Origin: Frondihabitans sucicola
Lineage (GTDB): Bacteria > Actinomycetota > Actinomycetes > Actinomycetales > Microbacteriaceae
Length of the DNA: 64,000 nt
Assembly (NCBI RefSeq): GCF_030296615.1
Contig: NZ_AP027732.1
Span: 806,001 to 870,000 of the forward strand
Reading direction: 5' to 3'
The notes below the pieces were generated by a model. It saw only the letters and a program-made list of their open reading frames with translations, had not been told where the DNA came from and made no database searches. The position numbers were made by a program, and so were the translations under genes. Positions 15,412-22,692 of the stretch are shown in pieces (position 1 is the first letter of the stretch; each line of letters opens with the position of its first letter).

Positions 15412-15780
15412 ATGACAGGTTTTTCCATGGTGCATCTCGTGCACATCAACGGCCACCAGATCCTCGTCCCGCCCGTCGTACAAGGCGCTTTCGCAGATCG
15501 CGTCTTAACGGCCGCGGCGGCTGGCGGTGATTTCGTCGACTCTCAAGACGCTGGCACGGACCCGACGCGGTTTCTCATGACCCCGGCGACGAGCGTGCAA
15601 ATACGGCACCAACCAGTGGTGAAAAAGACGTGGACAGGGAGTTTCAATTGGATTCAGGCGACGTCTGGAAGCATGTGTCGGCGCAGGGCGATGAGTCCGT
15701 CGCGGAGACGGGTCTTGACGGTGGAGATACTTACTCCGAGCTGGTCGGCGATCTCCGCCATCGTCATCGAGCCGAAGTAG
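15412..15780 (+). CDS. Hypothetical protein, doubtful 3' part
   Basis: The first 65 residues look protein-like (MTGFSMVHLVHINGHQ, then VQGAFADRVLTAAAA, FVDSQDAG). The last 40 are read antisense to the sigma gene at 15654 and look artificial. The true gene may be truncated or frameshifted near 15620. An ATG at 15427 is an alternative start. No family recognised. Confidence 0.25.
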   Translation: MTGFSMVHLVHINGHQILVPPVVQGAFADRVLTAAAAGGDFVDSQDAGTDPTRFLMTPATSVQIRHQPVVKKTWTGSFNWIQATSGSMCRRRAMSPSRRRVLTVEILTPSWSAISAIVIEPK

Positions 15781-16271
15781 GCGAGCTGGATTGCTTCGCG
15801 CTGAAGGGCCGTGATCCGGGTCATCGCCTCTAAGACCTCCGCGGTCTGAAATTGGATGTGTATCGACTCGGCGACCTGATCGTAGGGGGTTGGCAGTTCC
15901 CGGATGCCGACGGCCAGGTCGCGGTCACGGGATGCCTGCGACGAGCGGACGCGATCGATGGCGCGCCTGCGGGCGGTGGTGAGCATCCAGGACAGGGCCT
16001 TGCCTCTTGACGCGTCGAAGCGGGCGGCGTTTTGCCAGAGCTCGAGAAAGACCTCTTGGGTCACTTCCTCTGATTGCGCGGGATCGCGGAGGCACTGAGA
16101 CACAATGCCAAGCACGCGGGAAGCGGTTCGGTCGTAGAGCGTCGCGAACGCACGTTGGTCGCCTTGGGCGATGAGAAGAAGGAGTTCGTCGTTGCTGGCA
16201 AGTGCGGTTTCGGCCGCTGCCGGGAGTGGTGGCATGAGTCCCTGGGTGCGAGTGCTGTTCTGGTGCGACAC
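15654..16271 (-). CDS. ECF sigma factor, SigK-like
   Basis: 205 residues from GTG 16271; ATG 16235 is a plausible alternative. Region 2 (about 35-105) contains FATLYDRTASRVLGIV, EEVTQEVFLELW and LSWMLTTARRRAIDRVRS. Region 4 (about 140-195) contains LQREAIQLAYFGSMTMAEIA and GVSISTVKTRLRDGL. The closest look is the SigK/ECF19 group, whose members are normally followed by a membrane anti-sigma factor (RskA). Here nothing like RskA follows. Two small genes sit upstream on the same strand instead. Confidence 0.9.
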   Translation of the reverse strand: MSHQNSTRTQGLMPPLPAAAETALASNDELLLLIAQGDQRAFATLYDRTASRVLGIVSQCLRDPAQSEEVTQEVFLELWQNAARFDASRGKALSWMLTTARRRAIDRVRSSQASRDRDLAVGIRELPTPYDQVAESIHIQFQTAEVLEAMTRITALQREAIQLAYFGSMTMAEIADQLGVSISTVKTRLRDGLIALRRHMLPDVA

Positions 16272-16310
16272 GGTCGCAGCGACAGGAGGAGGCAGTGAAT
16301 AGCGAGCCGA

Positions 16311-16574
16311 TTAGACGGCGAGGTCGATGGTGGCGCTGGGGCCGATGCGGAGGAAGTCCGCGTAGCTGACGTCCGCGGGGGCCGAAAGCTGCGTGACCGG
16401 CGCGAGGCGCGCTTCTGGAAGCTTTCGTTGTTTTGGGTAGCCGTGGATGCGCGCGGCGGGCACATGGGCGTTGCGGAGGTAGAGGCTCGCGTCGGCTTGG
16501 GTTGCCCGAATCGCGTCCGTGACGTGGTCGAGGAGCTGCTCGTGGGCGAGGCCGCGAAGGCTGGTAGTCGTCAT
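16311..16574 (-). CDS. Hypothetical protein upstream of the sigma gene
   Basis: 87 residues from ATG 16574, no cysteine, no membrane helix. An N-terminal helical part (LRGLAHEQLLDHVTDAIRAT) is followed by a basic stretch (YPKQRKLPEARLAP). Lies 20 bases after the 79-residue membrane gene and about 40 bases before the sigma gene on the same strand. No family recognised. Confidence 0.35.
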   Translation of the reverse strand: MTTTSLRGLAHEQLLDHVTDAIRATQADASLYLRNAHVPAARIHGYPKQRKLPEARLAPVTQLSAPADVSYADFLRIGPSATIDLAV

Positions 16575-16594
16575 TTCGGGTTCTGCCGTCGTGA

Positions 16595-16834
16595 TCAGCG
16601 GCCGAGGCCGAGCATCAGGGCGATGGCTGTGGCGGAGCTACCGACCAGAGCCGCGGCTGCGCTGATCCCGGTGACGCCGGCGGCATGCCGGGCGACGAAC
16701 GTCGGCGCGATGCTGGCACGGCCCCTGGGTGCGTACGTGAAGCCGCTGGTCGGAACGAGGCGGACGCGAGCCGCAGCGGCGACGTGGCGCCTGGCGGTCG
16801 CGATGCGGGTGTTGGGGGCGATGATGTCGGACAT
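16595..16834 (-). CDS. Small single-pass membrane protein
   Basis: 79 residues from ATG 16834 with an AAGGAG ribosome site. A basic N-terminal half (RIATARRHVAAAARVR) is followed by one hydrophobic segment at the C-terminus (about 53-76). First gene of the minus-strand run that leads to the orphan ECF sigma factor. A membrane-bound partner of the sigma factor is conceivable but unsupported by homology. Confidence 0.4.
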   Translation of the reverse strand: MSDIIAPNTRIATARRHVAAAARVRLVPTSGFTYAPRGRASIAPTFVARHAAGVTGISAAAALVGSSATAIALMLGLGR

Positions 16835-17061
16835 GGCTGCTCCTTCTTGAGGCGCTTGCCTCACCGGCCGGATGAATACCGTCCGACAGAACTGAATCTA
16901 GAAGTCCGCGTTCCTCCGCCGGTGCGATCGGATGCGCTACGGGAGGTTCCCGCGTTTATCGGCCAGGGGAATCCGCGCTTTGTGCCCAGCTTCTCCATCT
17001 CGTCGTCGGTTCGGTTGCGAGCGTCTAGGGTTCGGAGTGGCCAACCACCGGAAGAGAGCTC

Positions 17062-17670
17062 ATGCCCCACCCCTCCACTACCGTCGTGGAGGACGCCTCT
17101 GACCGGGTCGCCCTCATCCGAAGCGCCGACCACCTCTTCACCATCGGACACATCCGGTCGACGACGATCGACGCCATCGATGCGCACGCGCACCGCACCC
17201 GTGCCGCGTTCGATGCCGTCTTCCGGGACAAGGACGACCTCATCGTCGCCGTCCTCGACTACCGGCATGCGGCCTGGAACCGGCACCTCGCAGATGCCAT
17301 GGCGCCGTCTGCGGATCCGCGGGACAAGATCCTCTCCATCTTCAGCTACCTGGAAACCTGGTTCGCCGAACCCACGTTCCACGGCTGCGCGTTCGTGAAC
17401 GTATACGCCGAACTCGGCCCGGAGATCCCCTGGGCGGCCGACTACGCCGCCAAGCACAAAAACGTGTTCATCGACCTCGTCACGCGTCTCGCCCTCGAGG
17501 CCGGCCTTCCCGAAAGCGCCGGAACCAGCATCGCGCTCCTCGCCGAGGGCGCCCAGGTGACCGCAGCCCTGACGCGGACCATCGCGCCGGCGCGCGAAGC
17601 CCGCTCCGCCGCCGCCATGCTCATCGCCCTCTACCAAGAAGAATCAGGCCCGGGCGGATTCGACCTGTGA
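17062..17670 (+). CDS. TetR family transcriptional regulator
   Basis: 202 residues, ATG after ggaagagag. The N-terminal helix-turn-helix is present but degenerate (LIRSADHLFTIGHIRSTTIDAI, then RAAFDAVFRDKDDLIVAVL). The ligand-binding helices follow, with the usual HGCAFVNVYAELG pattern of TetR_C domains. It is followed by an AraC regulator on the same strand 72 bases later, but no target enzyme gene is next to it. Ligand unknown. Confidence 0.85.
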   Translation: MPHPSTTVVEDASDRVALIRSADHLFTIGHIRSTTIDAIDAHAHRTRAAFDAVFRDKDDLIVAVLDYRHAAWNRHLADAMAPSADPRDKILSIFSYLETWFAEPTFHGCAFVNVYAELGPEIPWAADYAAKHKNVFIDLVTRLALEAGLPESAGTSIALLAEGAQVTAALTRTIAPAREARSAAAMLIALYQEESGPGGFDL

Positions 17671-17742
17671 CCGCAGCCACAGCACAAGCCCCGAAACGAC
17701 GCCTAGCCGTTTAACGCGGACAACCAGGGGTGCTGGCGCGCG

Positions 17743-18738
17743 GTGTGTCATGATCCTCCTGTGTCGACCGTCCCGGACCCCCGCGTCCACATCGACCTGG
17801 ACGGCACCGATATCGGCCAGGCCATCGACCTGTTCCAAGACGGCTACAACGGCAACACGTTCGCCGCCGAACGTTCCGACCGACCCTTCTTCTACCGGCA
17901 CACGGCCATCGGCGACGCGGCCATGACACTCAGGACTACCCGCTTCGACGGGCACGTCACGGGTGAGATCGCGCCGGCCGAGGAGTACGTCGTGTCTTGG
18001 CTCACCGAAGGGCGCGGCCACTTCGACGTCGGCCGCCTCGATGCGCAACTCGACCTCGGGCAACCCATGGTGTTCACCACCGATCGACCCTTCGTCTTCG
18101 ATTTCATCGATGTGAAGCAGAATCTCGTCCACTTCGACCGCGCCACCCTCGACGGCATCGTCGCGGCCCAGCGCGGCACCGCCGTTCAGGCGGTGCATCT
18201 CGATCACACCGTGCCCCCATCCGATGCGTCGATTCGTGCGTGGCGGAACACCATCGCCCTGGTCTCACGGACAGTCCGCGACGAGGCATCCAGCCCCCTC
18301 CTGCACGCCGAACTGACCCGGCTCGCCGCGGTCGCGCTTCTCGGCATGTTCCCTCCCGCCCGCACCACGGTCACGGCAGTCCTTGAATCGGCGAAGAACG
18401 CGCACCTGCGCACCGCCATCGAGTACATCCACGCCAACGCACATCTACCGATCACGACGACGAGTATCGCCGCCGCCGCCGGGATCAGCATCCGCGCCCT
18501 CCAAGAAGGCTTCCAACGCCACCTCGACATGACACCAAACACATTCCTGCGCGGTGTCCGCCTGGACCGAGCCCATCAGGACCTCACAACAACGGGACCC
18601 GGGCAGGTAGCGACGATCGCCCGACGCTGGGGCTTTGGAAACCTCGGCCGATTCGCCAAAGCCTACGGCGAACGCTTCGGAGAATCCCCCTCCACGACAT
18701 TGGAGGCAACGCCCCGCCAATCAACTCTGCCCGGATGA
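17743..18738 (+). CDS. AraC family transcriptional regulator
   Basis: 331 residues (GTG 17743); GTG 17761 (MSTVPDPRV) is an equally likely start, and neither has a clear ribosome site. Residues about 1-200 form a cupin-like AraC-binding-like domain (AEEYVVSWLTEGRGHFD). The C-terminal 100 residues carry two helix-turn-helix motifs: TTTSIAAAAGISIRALQEGF and VATIARRWGFGNLGRFAKAY. No adjacent metabolic gene reveals the effector. Confidence 0.9.
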   Translation: MCHDPPVSTVPDPRVHIDLDGTDIGQAIDLFQDGYNGNTFAAERSDRPFFYRHTAIGDAAMTLRTTRFDGHVTGEIAPAEEYVVSWLTEGRGHFDVGRLDAQLDLGQPMVFTTDRPFVFDFIDVKQNLVHFDRATLDGIVAAQRGTAVQAVHLDHTVPPSDASIRAWRNTIALVSRTVRDEASSPLLHAELTRLAAVALLGMFPPARTTVTAVLESAKNAHLRTAIEYIHANAHLPITTTSIAAAAGISIRALQEGFQRHLDMTPNTFLRGVRLDRAHQDLTTTGPGQVATIARRWGFGNLGRFAKAYGERFGESPSTTLEATPRQSTLPG

Positions 18739-19309
18739 ACGACGCATCACGTCCTCGACACAAACAACGTCAGCAGATTGCGGTCGATAGTGACACGGTC
18801 GTCTTGACCACGTGCCCACACCAAAACGAACATCGTCAACCCACACGACATCGTCGTCCAGCTCAACCGTGTCGGCCCCGCAGCCCACTCAACTCCACGA
18901 TGACAACCGACTGCAACCCCGTCGAGCGCGAGCAAGCACACTCCACCGTGTGCGACACGCACCAGACCGCGTCGGCTGCCACAGCCGCCTCGCCGGCCGC
19001 AGCAGCCGACGCTGTCTCAGGGCTATCGGCTGAGGCCGGACGCGCTGCTGGTTTTCATGTGTGGTCCTGTTGTTGTGGCGTGCTTTCGGCGGTTTGCTGC
19101 TGCGGGACTGTGCGAGCGCGGCCCCCTTCGTCGGGTAGCTCGTCGACGCTTGCTGGCGGGCGACGCCTCCCGCGACGACCCTCTCCCGCGCCGGAACCGT
19201 CCTCGTCCAGCTTTCGAGCATTGCTTTACTTGACTCGGACGCGGCTCTGCACAGCCTCTTACGGCAAACTGCCTTGTCTCGCGCTCCGGTGACCCCGTAG
19301 GTTTCCGAC
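18739..19309. other. No gene supported
   Basis: Frames on both strands are low-complexity or compositionally odd (runs of Ser, Arg and Cys), and none has a start with a ribosome site. A minus-strand frame ending inside the AraC gene end could be a short decayed coding fragment. I see no RNA gene or clear repeat. Confidence 0.4.
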
Positions 19310-19591
19310 GTGGAGATGCGCAACTGTACAAAATGGACGACCGGCGGGCTTACTTTCGAGGTGTGTGACTTCGGTTCGTTCCTGGTCCTCCATCTTCCAA
19401 CGACAACCACGCACGTCTCCCGTCAGATCCGCTTCACGGACAATGATTGGTGGGACGTGACCGACGCCCAGGGAACACTCACGCTCACCCTTGCATCAGC
19501 CAAGGACGATCCCATCTGCCTGCCCGCGCCGCCGCTTGTTGCAGGCGCGCTACAACGATGGTTTCGACGGGTGGCGCCACACGCGCTGTAG
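19310..19591 (+). CDS. Hypothetical protein
   Basis: 93 residues from GTG 19310 (or ATG 19316). It reads as a small beta-rich soluble protein (TFEVCDFGSFLVLHLP, IRFTDNDWWDVTDAQG, LTLTLASA). No family recognised. It is followed at 31 bases by a strong bidirectional terminator, which supports it being a real transcription unit. Confidence 0.45.
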   Translation: MEMRNCTKWTTGGLTFEVCDFGSFLVLHLPTTTTHVSRQIRFTDNDWWDVTDAQGTLTLTLASAKDDPICLPAPPLVAGALQRWFRRVAPHAL

Positions 19592-19621
19592 GTCCTCCCG
19601 ACTGCCGCGAAGCCAGCAGAC

Positions 19622-19665
19622 GCAAAGCAGAAGGGCCGCCCAAGTGGGCGGCCCTTCTGCTTTGC
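19622..19665. terminator. Strong bidirectional hairpin terminator
   Basis: A perfect 19-bp stem (19622-19640 with 19647-19665; inner part gaagggccgcc / ggcggcccttc) around a 6-base loop. It sits between two convergent genes, so it can end transcripts from both sides. Confidence 0.75.
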
Positions 19666-19720
19666 CTATCGCTTTTTCAAGAACCGTTTAGCAGAAGCAG
19701 TTGAAGCAGAACTCTTCCAA

Positions 19721-19957
19721 CTATTCGACAGATTTTTCCGTGTCGGGGTGCCTCCGACTCCACACGAGCCCGTATGTGCCGAGGGCGGCAAACACGAGTG
19801 GCGGAAGGAAGTTCAGCAGCGTTACCCATATCGTTGGGTTTTTCTCCACGGAGAACAGACTTACCAAGGCTGCGACGAGCCAAACACCCGCGGCCACATA
19901 CGCCACGAGCCACGAGGTTGCTGGGCCTCGCCGTCGTTTCATCTCATCGTTGGACAT
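19721..19957 (-). CDS. Small two-helix membrane protein
   Basis: 78 residues from ATG 19957 (MSNDEMKRRRGPATSW). Basic start, two hydrophobic helices (about 16-36 and 43-64), charged end. Only 6 bases behind another small membrane gene (19964-20164), which itself starts 4 bases after the RHS fragment stop, so the three form one minus-strand run. Could be an immunity-type protein for the RHS tip; untested. Confidence 0.5.
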   Translation of the reverse strand: MSNDEMKRRRGPATSWLVAYVAAGVWLVAALVSLFSVEKNPTIWVTLLNFLPPLVFAALGTYGLVWSRRHPDTEKSVE

Positions 19958-19963
19958 AAGTCG

Positions 19964-20164
19964 CTACCTGGGTTTGCGGTCGCGAGCGAGCCAGATTCGG
20001 AGCGCTCCCAACACCACCACGACCACAACGATCCCGAGGAAGAAAATGGGATCTGAAAGGACATGTGTGAGCGACAGAACAAAACCGATCGAAATCAGAA
20101 AGACGGCGATGACGATGAGGGTTACATCTGTGACTCGGCCCTTTCTGGCATCTGGCTTTGACAC
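19964..20164 (-). CDS. Small two-helix membrane protein
   Basis: 66 residues from GTG 20164 with an AAGGA site. A basic N-terminus precedes two hydrophobic helices (about 12-32 and 38-58, the second containing a run of valines) and a basic end. Starts four bases after the stop of the RHS fragment, as an immunity gene would after an RHS toxin tip. No family recognised. Confidence 0.5.
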   Translation of the reverse strand: MSKPDARKGRVTDVTLIVIAVFLISIGFVLSLTHVLSDPIFFLGIVVVVVVLGALRIWLARDRKPR

Positions 20165-20168
20165 GTCC

Positions 20169-20430
20169 TTAGTATCCTCCCGCTGTGGCGACAAACTCTT
20201 CTGGGTGCGTTGCGTAGAAGTCGTCCGGCAGGAAGCTACTTGCGTAGCAGTCGGTTGCGACCAAGGCAGGCCCGATAACGGTCGGCAGAGTTGCCAGGGC
20301 CCCTGCGTAGCAGACGGTATCAAGAGCCTTTTCGCCGGCCGGGTCGAGTCCGTTGATGGGGTCGTCTCCGGCGAAGACGTACCGGTTGCCGTTGGTCGGG
20401 TCGAGGGGTGCGTCGAGGGTGTCTTGTTGG
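20169..20430 (-). pseudogene. C-terminal remnant of an RHS-repeat protein
   Basis: The frame reads QQDTLDAPLDP, NRYVFAGDDPING and LDPAG, the hallmark end of the RHS core, followed by a unique tip of about 50 residues (DTVCYAGALATLPTVIGPAL and on to EEFVATAGGY). The large N-terminal RHS barrel is missing: upstream of about 20430 the frame becomes meaningless. In RHS proteins this tip is the exchangeable effector. This looks like an orphan tip left by recombination. Confidence 0.7.
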
Positions 20431-20576
20431 GGTTCTCCTACGAGGAGGCACCCGCTACGGGTGTCGCGTTCCCGAAGCCGACGATCCCCGACGAGCGCTT
20501 CTATGGCACTACCCCGATCCTGAACAAGGTCGAGAAGGCCGCCGGCGCCGTCAAAGACAAACTGAGCAAGAAGTAG
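20431..20576 (+). pseudogene. C-terminal fragment of an unidentified plus-strand gene
   Basis: The plus frame ending at 20576 turns protein-like exactly where the RHS frame stops (EEAPATGVAFPKPTIPDE, then TPILNKVEKAAGAVKDKLSKK at the end). The long frame upstream of it is antisense to the RHS remnant and not credible. It seems to be the tail of a gene cut by the same rearrangement. Family unknown. Confidence 0.35.
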
Positions 20577-20583
20577 GGACCTC

Positions 20584-20715
20584 ATGAGCACTACGACACC
20601 AACGCCCCCATCCGAAGAACCCGACCACACCCATGCACCGGCTAAGCCGGACGAGGTCGATCCCGAAACGGGAACCGACCCAGACGACATCCCCATCGAC
20701 AACCCGTCCGGCTAG
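20584..20715 (+). CDS. 43-residue acidic, proline-rich small protein
   Basis: Starts ATG 20584 (MSTTTPTPPSEEPDH) and ends DIPIDNPSG, rich in Pro, Asp and Thr and certainly disordered. It lies eight bases behind the fragment ending at 20576, so was probably co-transcribed with it. Small proteins of this composition are common in actinobacteria. Function unknown. Confidence 0.4.
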   Translation: MSTTTPTPPSEEPDHTHAPAKPDEVDPETGTDPDDIPIDNPSG

Positions 20716-20810
20716 ACCCTCCTGATCCGGCAGGACCCGCCACCCCTACCTCTGCCGAAAGAGGGCGGGTCCTGCCTTCCACTTCGAATCTCACGCACGA
20801 AAGGAGCACG

Positions 20811-21185
20811 ATGACCGACAAACCTCAGCCCTCGATCAACACGCTCGGTATCACCTCAGGAAAAACGGTGCGCCTCATCGGCGCGACACCGGAAATTCAC
20901 GATGCCCTCGCGCCTTTCACTGAAGGTGCCACCGTCACGACCCTTGCGTCCGAGAGCGCCGACGTCGGCATCATCGTCGTCCAAGACGACGCCGATCTCC
21001 GCGAACGCCTCTTCACAGAGCTAGAGGGTCTGATGGGCGCCACCCACGTGTGGATCCTCACTCAGTCAGACACCGGTCCGGACCTCGCCACCATAAAAGC
21101 CGCGGCCGACCTCGTCTCCTGGCGCTCCGGTGCACCCGAAAGCCTAGGACTCGACCTGACAGCTGTTCGCCTCTCACGGAGCTGA
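20811..21185 (+). CDS. DUF3052-like hypothetical protein
   Basis: 124 residues, ATG after a gaaaggagc ribosome site. The pattern LGITSGKTVRLIGA, VGIIVVQDDADLRERLFTEL, THVWILTQSD and a late AAADLVSW resembles the DUF3052-type fold, where a glycine loop is followed by strands and a W.LT segment. The usual paired tryptophans are missing. Soluble. It leads a run of small genes. Family call tentative. Confidence 0.5.
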   Translation: MTDKPQPSINTLGITSGKTVRLIGATPEIHDALAPFTEGATVTTLASESADVGIIVVQDDADLRERLFTELEGLMGATHVWILTQSDTGPDLATIKAAADLVSWRSGAPESLGLDLTAVRLSRS

Positions 21186-21255
21186 CGATCAGTCCGTCAC
21201 TGCTCGCCAATCCGGCCCAGGAGACATCGCAACACTGCCCCCGAGAAGCAGAAAC

Positions 21256-21597
21256 ATGACCGACAAGAACATGCCCACCAGCATTGCCACCCGGACGCGG
21301 ACTCATGACGAAGACCGCCCGGTACGCCGTGCCACGGAGACAAAGTCGGCCTTGAGGACCACCGAATTCTTCGTCTACGTCCTCGTCGTCATCACCATCG
21401 TCGTGACCGCAGTCGTTGTTGGAAACGGCGAAGGCTAAGGACTCGACCCCTTCGGTACCCTCCCCGCTGTGCAGTTCATCGTCGCCGTTACCATCGCGTA
21501 CCTCATGTCTCGAGGCCTCGCCAAGGTCGGCGGCCGCGAACGCTACGACGCTCAACCCGAATGCCCGCCGGCCAAAGCAGGCAGGCATTCCGCGTGA
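21256..21597 (+). pseudogene. Small membrane protein gene interrupted by an in-frame stop
   Basis: The frame from ATG 21256 reads 60 residues to TAA 21436-21438 (KSALRTTEFFVYVLVVITIVV), then continues in the same frame with AVQFIVAVTIAYLMSRGLAKV to TGA 21595-21597. The second half matches the TLLTIGYMISRGLAKSGSRE-type end of a known two-helix actinobacterial membrane protein, so the intact gene is 113 codons. The stop is a substitution, not a frameshift: a true pseudogene, a read-through, or a base error. Confidence 0.65.
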
Positions 21598-21667
21598 CCC
21601 GCCATGCGGCTTCCACTCCCAATCCCAGGGTGTGCCCTACTCCCGCTTCGAAATCAAGGTAGCTTCC

Positions 21668-21996
21668 ATGGGTCTTCTGTTCTACGGCAGCACCGCCTAC
21701 GCGATCGAGATCGAAGATCGCTCCCTGGCGCATCTCAAAGTCGCGATACTGACTCTCCTACGCGCGCAGAAAAGTATCGCCTTCTCCTACGCAAGAAGTG
21801 TCCAAGAGGGAAGCGGTCGCGACACGCTCTGGATCACCCCGACCCGGACATCCGATTCCACTTCGACGGCAACCGGCCCCCACGCCTGAACCAACTGTGG
21901 ATCAAGGCCATCCTCGACACTGCGGGCGCACCGACCGGCCTCCAACTCGTCAAAGAAGACGACGTTGTGAATCTTGCGCCTTTTCAGACTGTCTGA
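21668..21996 (+). CDS. DUF7882-like small protein, frameshifted in this sequence
   Basis: Starts MGLLFYGSTAYAIEIEDR, then SLAHLKVAILTLLRAQKS, a pattern I know from a Microbacteriaceae-typical family. After SGRDTLWITP the frame breaks. Adding one C to the C4 run at 21837-21840 restores DPDIRFHFDGNRPPRLNQLW and a normal end at 21996, about 109 residues. Members seem to act as small beta-rich proteins of unknown role. Family call good. Confidence 0.7.
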
Positions 21997-22114
21997 CCTG
22001 ATACTGAACGCACACCGGCAAGAACGCACCCTGCACAGCATGTCCACGTGGTCAAGGCCCGCCCTCAGGCGCTCTGCCCGCCTACCGTTCTCAACGACCA
22101 CGGGAGCGACAAAG

Positions 22115-22378
22115 ATGCGACGCCACACCATCAAGATCGACCAGGATACGTTCGTCCTCACTGACGACGTCCGAGCACAAGAAGTCGAAGCCGCAGCCCT
22201 CCTGGCCGTTCAGCAAGGCGGGGGCATGGTCAATGTGTTCCACGATGACAATCGCAACGTGTCCGTCCTGGTCTCGCCCGGAGTACCTATCTTCTTCCGC
22301 AGCGACACCGTCGACGAAGATGACGCGGGCCCCGACTGGGTCGACCTGGACATCTCGTTCCGAGAACCCGACTTCTGA
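22115..22378 (+). CDS. Hypothetical small acidic protein
   Basis: 87 residues from ATG 22115, with gggagcgac before it. Beta-rich pattern: TIKIDQDTFVLTDDVRAQ, VNVFHDDNRNVSVLVSPGVP, WVDLDISFREPDF. Short proteins like this commonly lie beside the DUF7882 gene in Microbacteriaceae. No domain recognised. Confidence 0.5.
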   Translation: MRRHTIKIDQDTFVLTDDVRAQEVEAAALLAVQQGGGMVNVFHDDNRNVSVLVSPGVPIFFRSDTVDEDDAGPDWVDLDISFREPDF

Positions 22379-22386
22379 CAAACGTC

Positions 22387-22560
22387 TCAGGAAGTCAAGA
22401 CAGCCCACCCGTGGCCGTCGAGACGGATGCCCGCACCATCGAGGGATGCACTTCCCGCCTCGACCTGCGCGGCATCCGCCGCCGGGAGGACGACTTCCCC
22501 GTCGTCGAGATTGAGAGCCGTAGTGATCGCGTCGGAGTCCGCCGCGGGCCGCAGCATGAT
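22387..22560 (-). pseudogene. C-terminal fragment of a GH13-type alpha-glucosidase
   Basis: The minus frame ending at 22387 reads LNLDDGEVVLPAA, then GIRLDGHGWAVLTS, the C-terminal beta-sandwich end of alpha-amylase-family glucosidases (ALNLG...GHGWAVL). It runs upstream only to about 22560, where similarity stops with no start. The catalytic barrel is absent. It marks the boundary between accessory DNA and the core dnaB region. Confidence 0.55.
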
Positions 22561-22692
22561 GGCCGTGCTTAGTGGGGTCAAAAGCGGGTAGTGGCACTCA
22601 TCGGCTGCGGGATGACCGTCGGCTCGGACAAAACGTCTGCCTGGCGGACATTTCAAGACTTCTGGTCACAGTCGACCGACAACAAAAGCCAA

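Noticed and set aside
18735-19292. 185-residue frame after the AraC gene
   Set aside because: Odd Ser/Cys/Arg composition, no ribosome site and no recognisable fold; reported instead as a gap.
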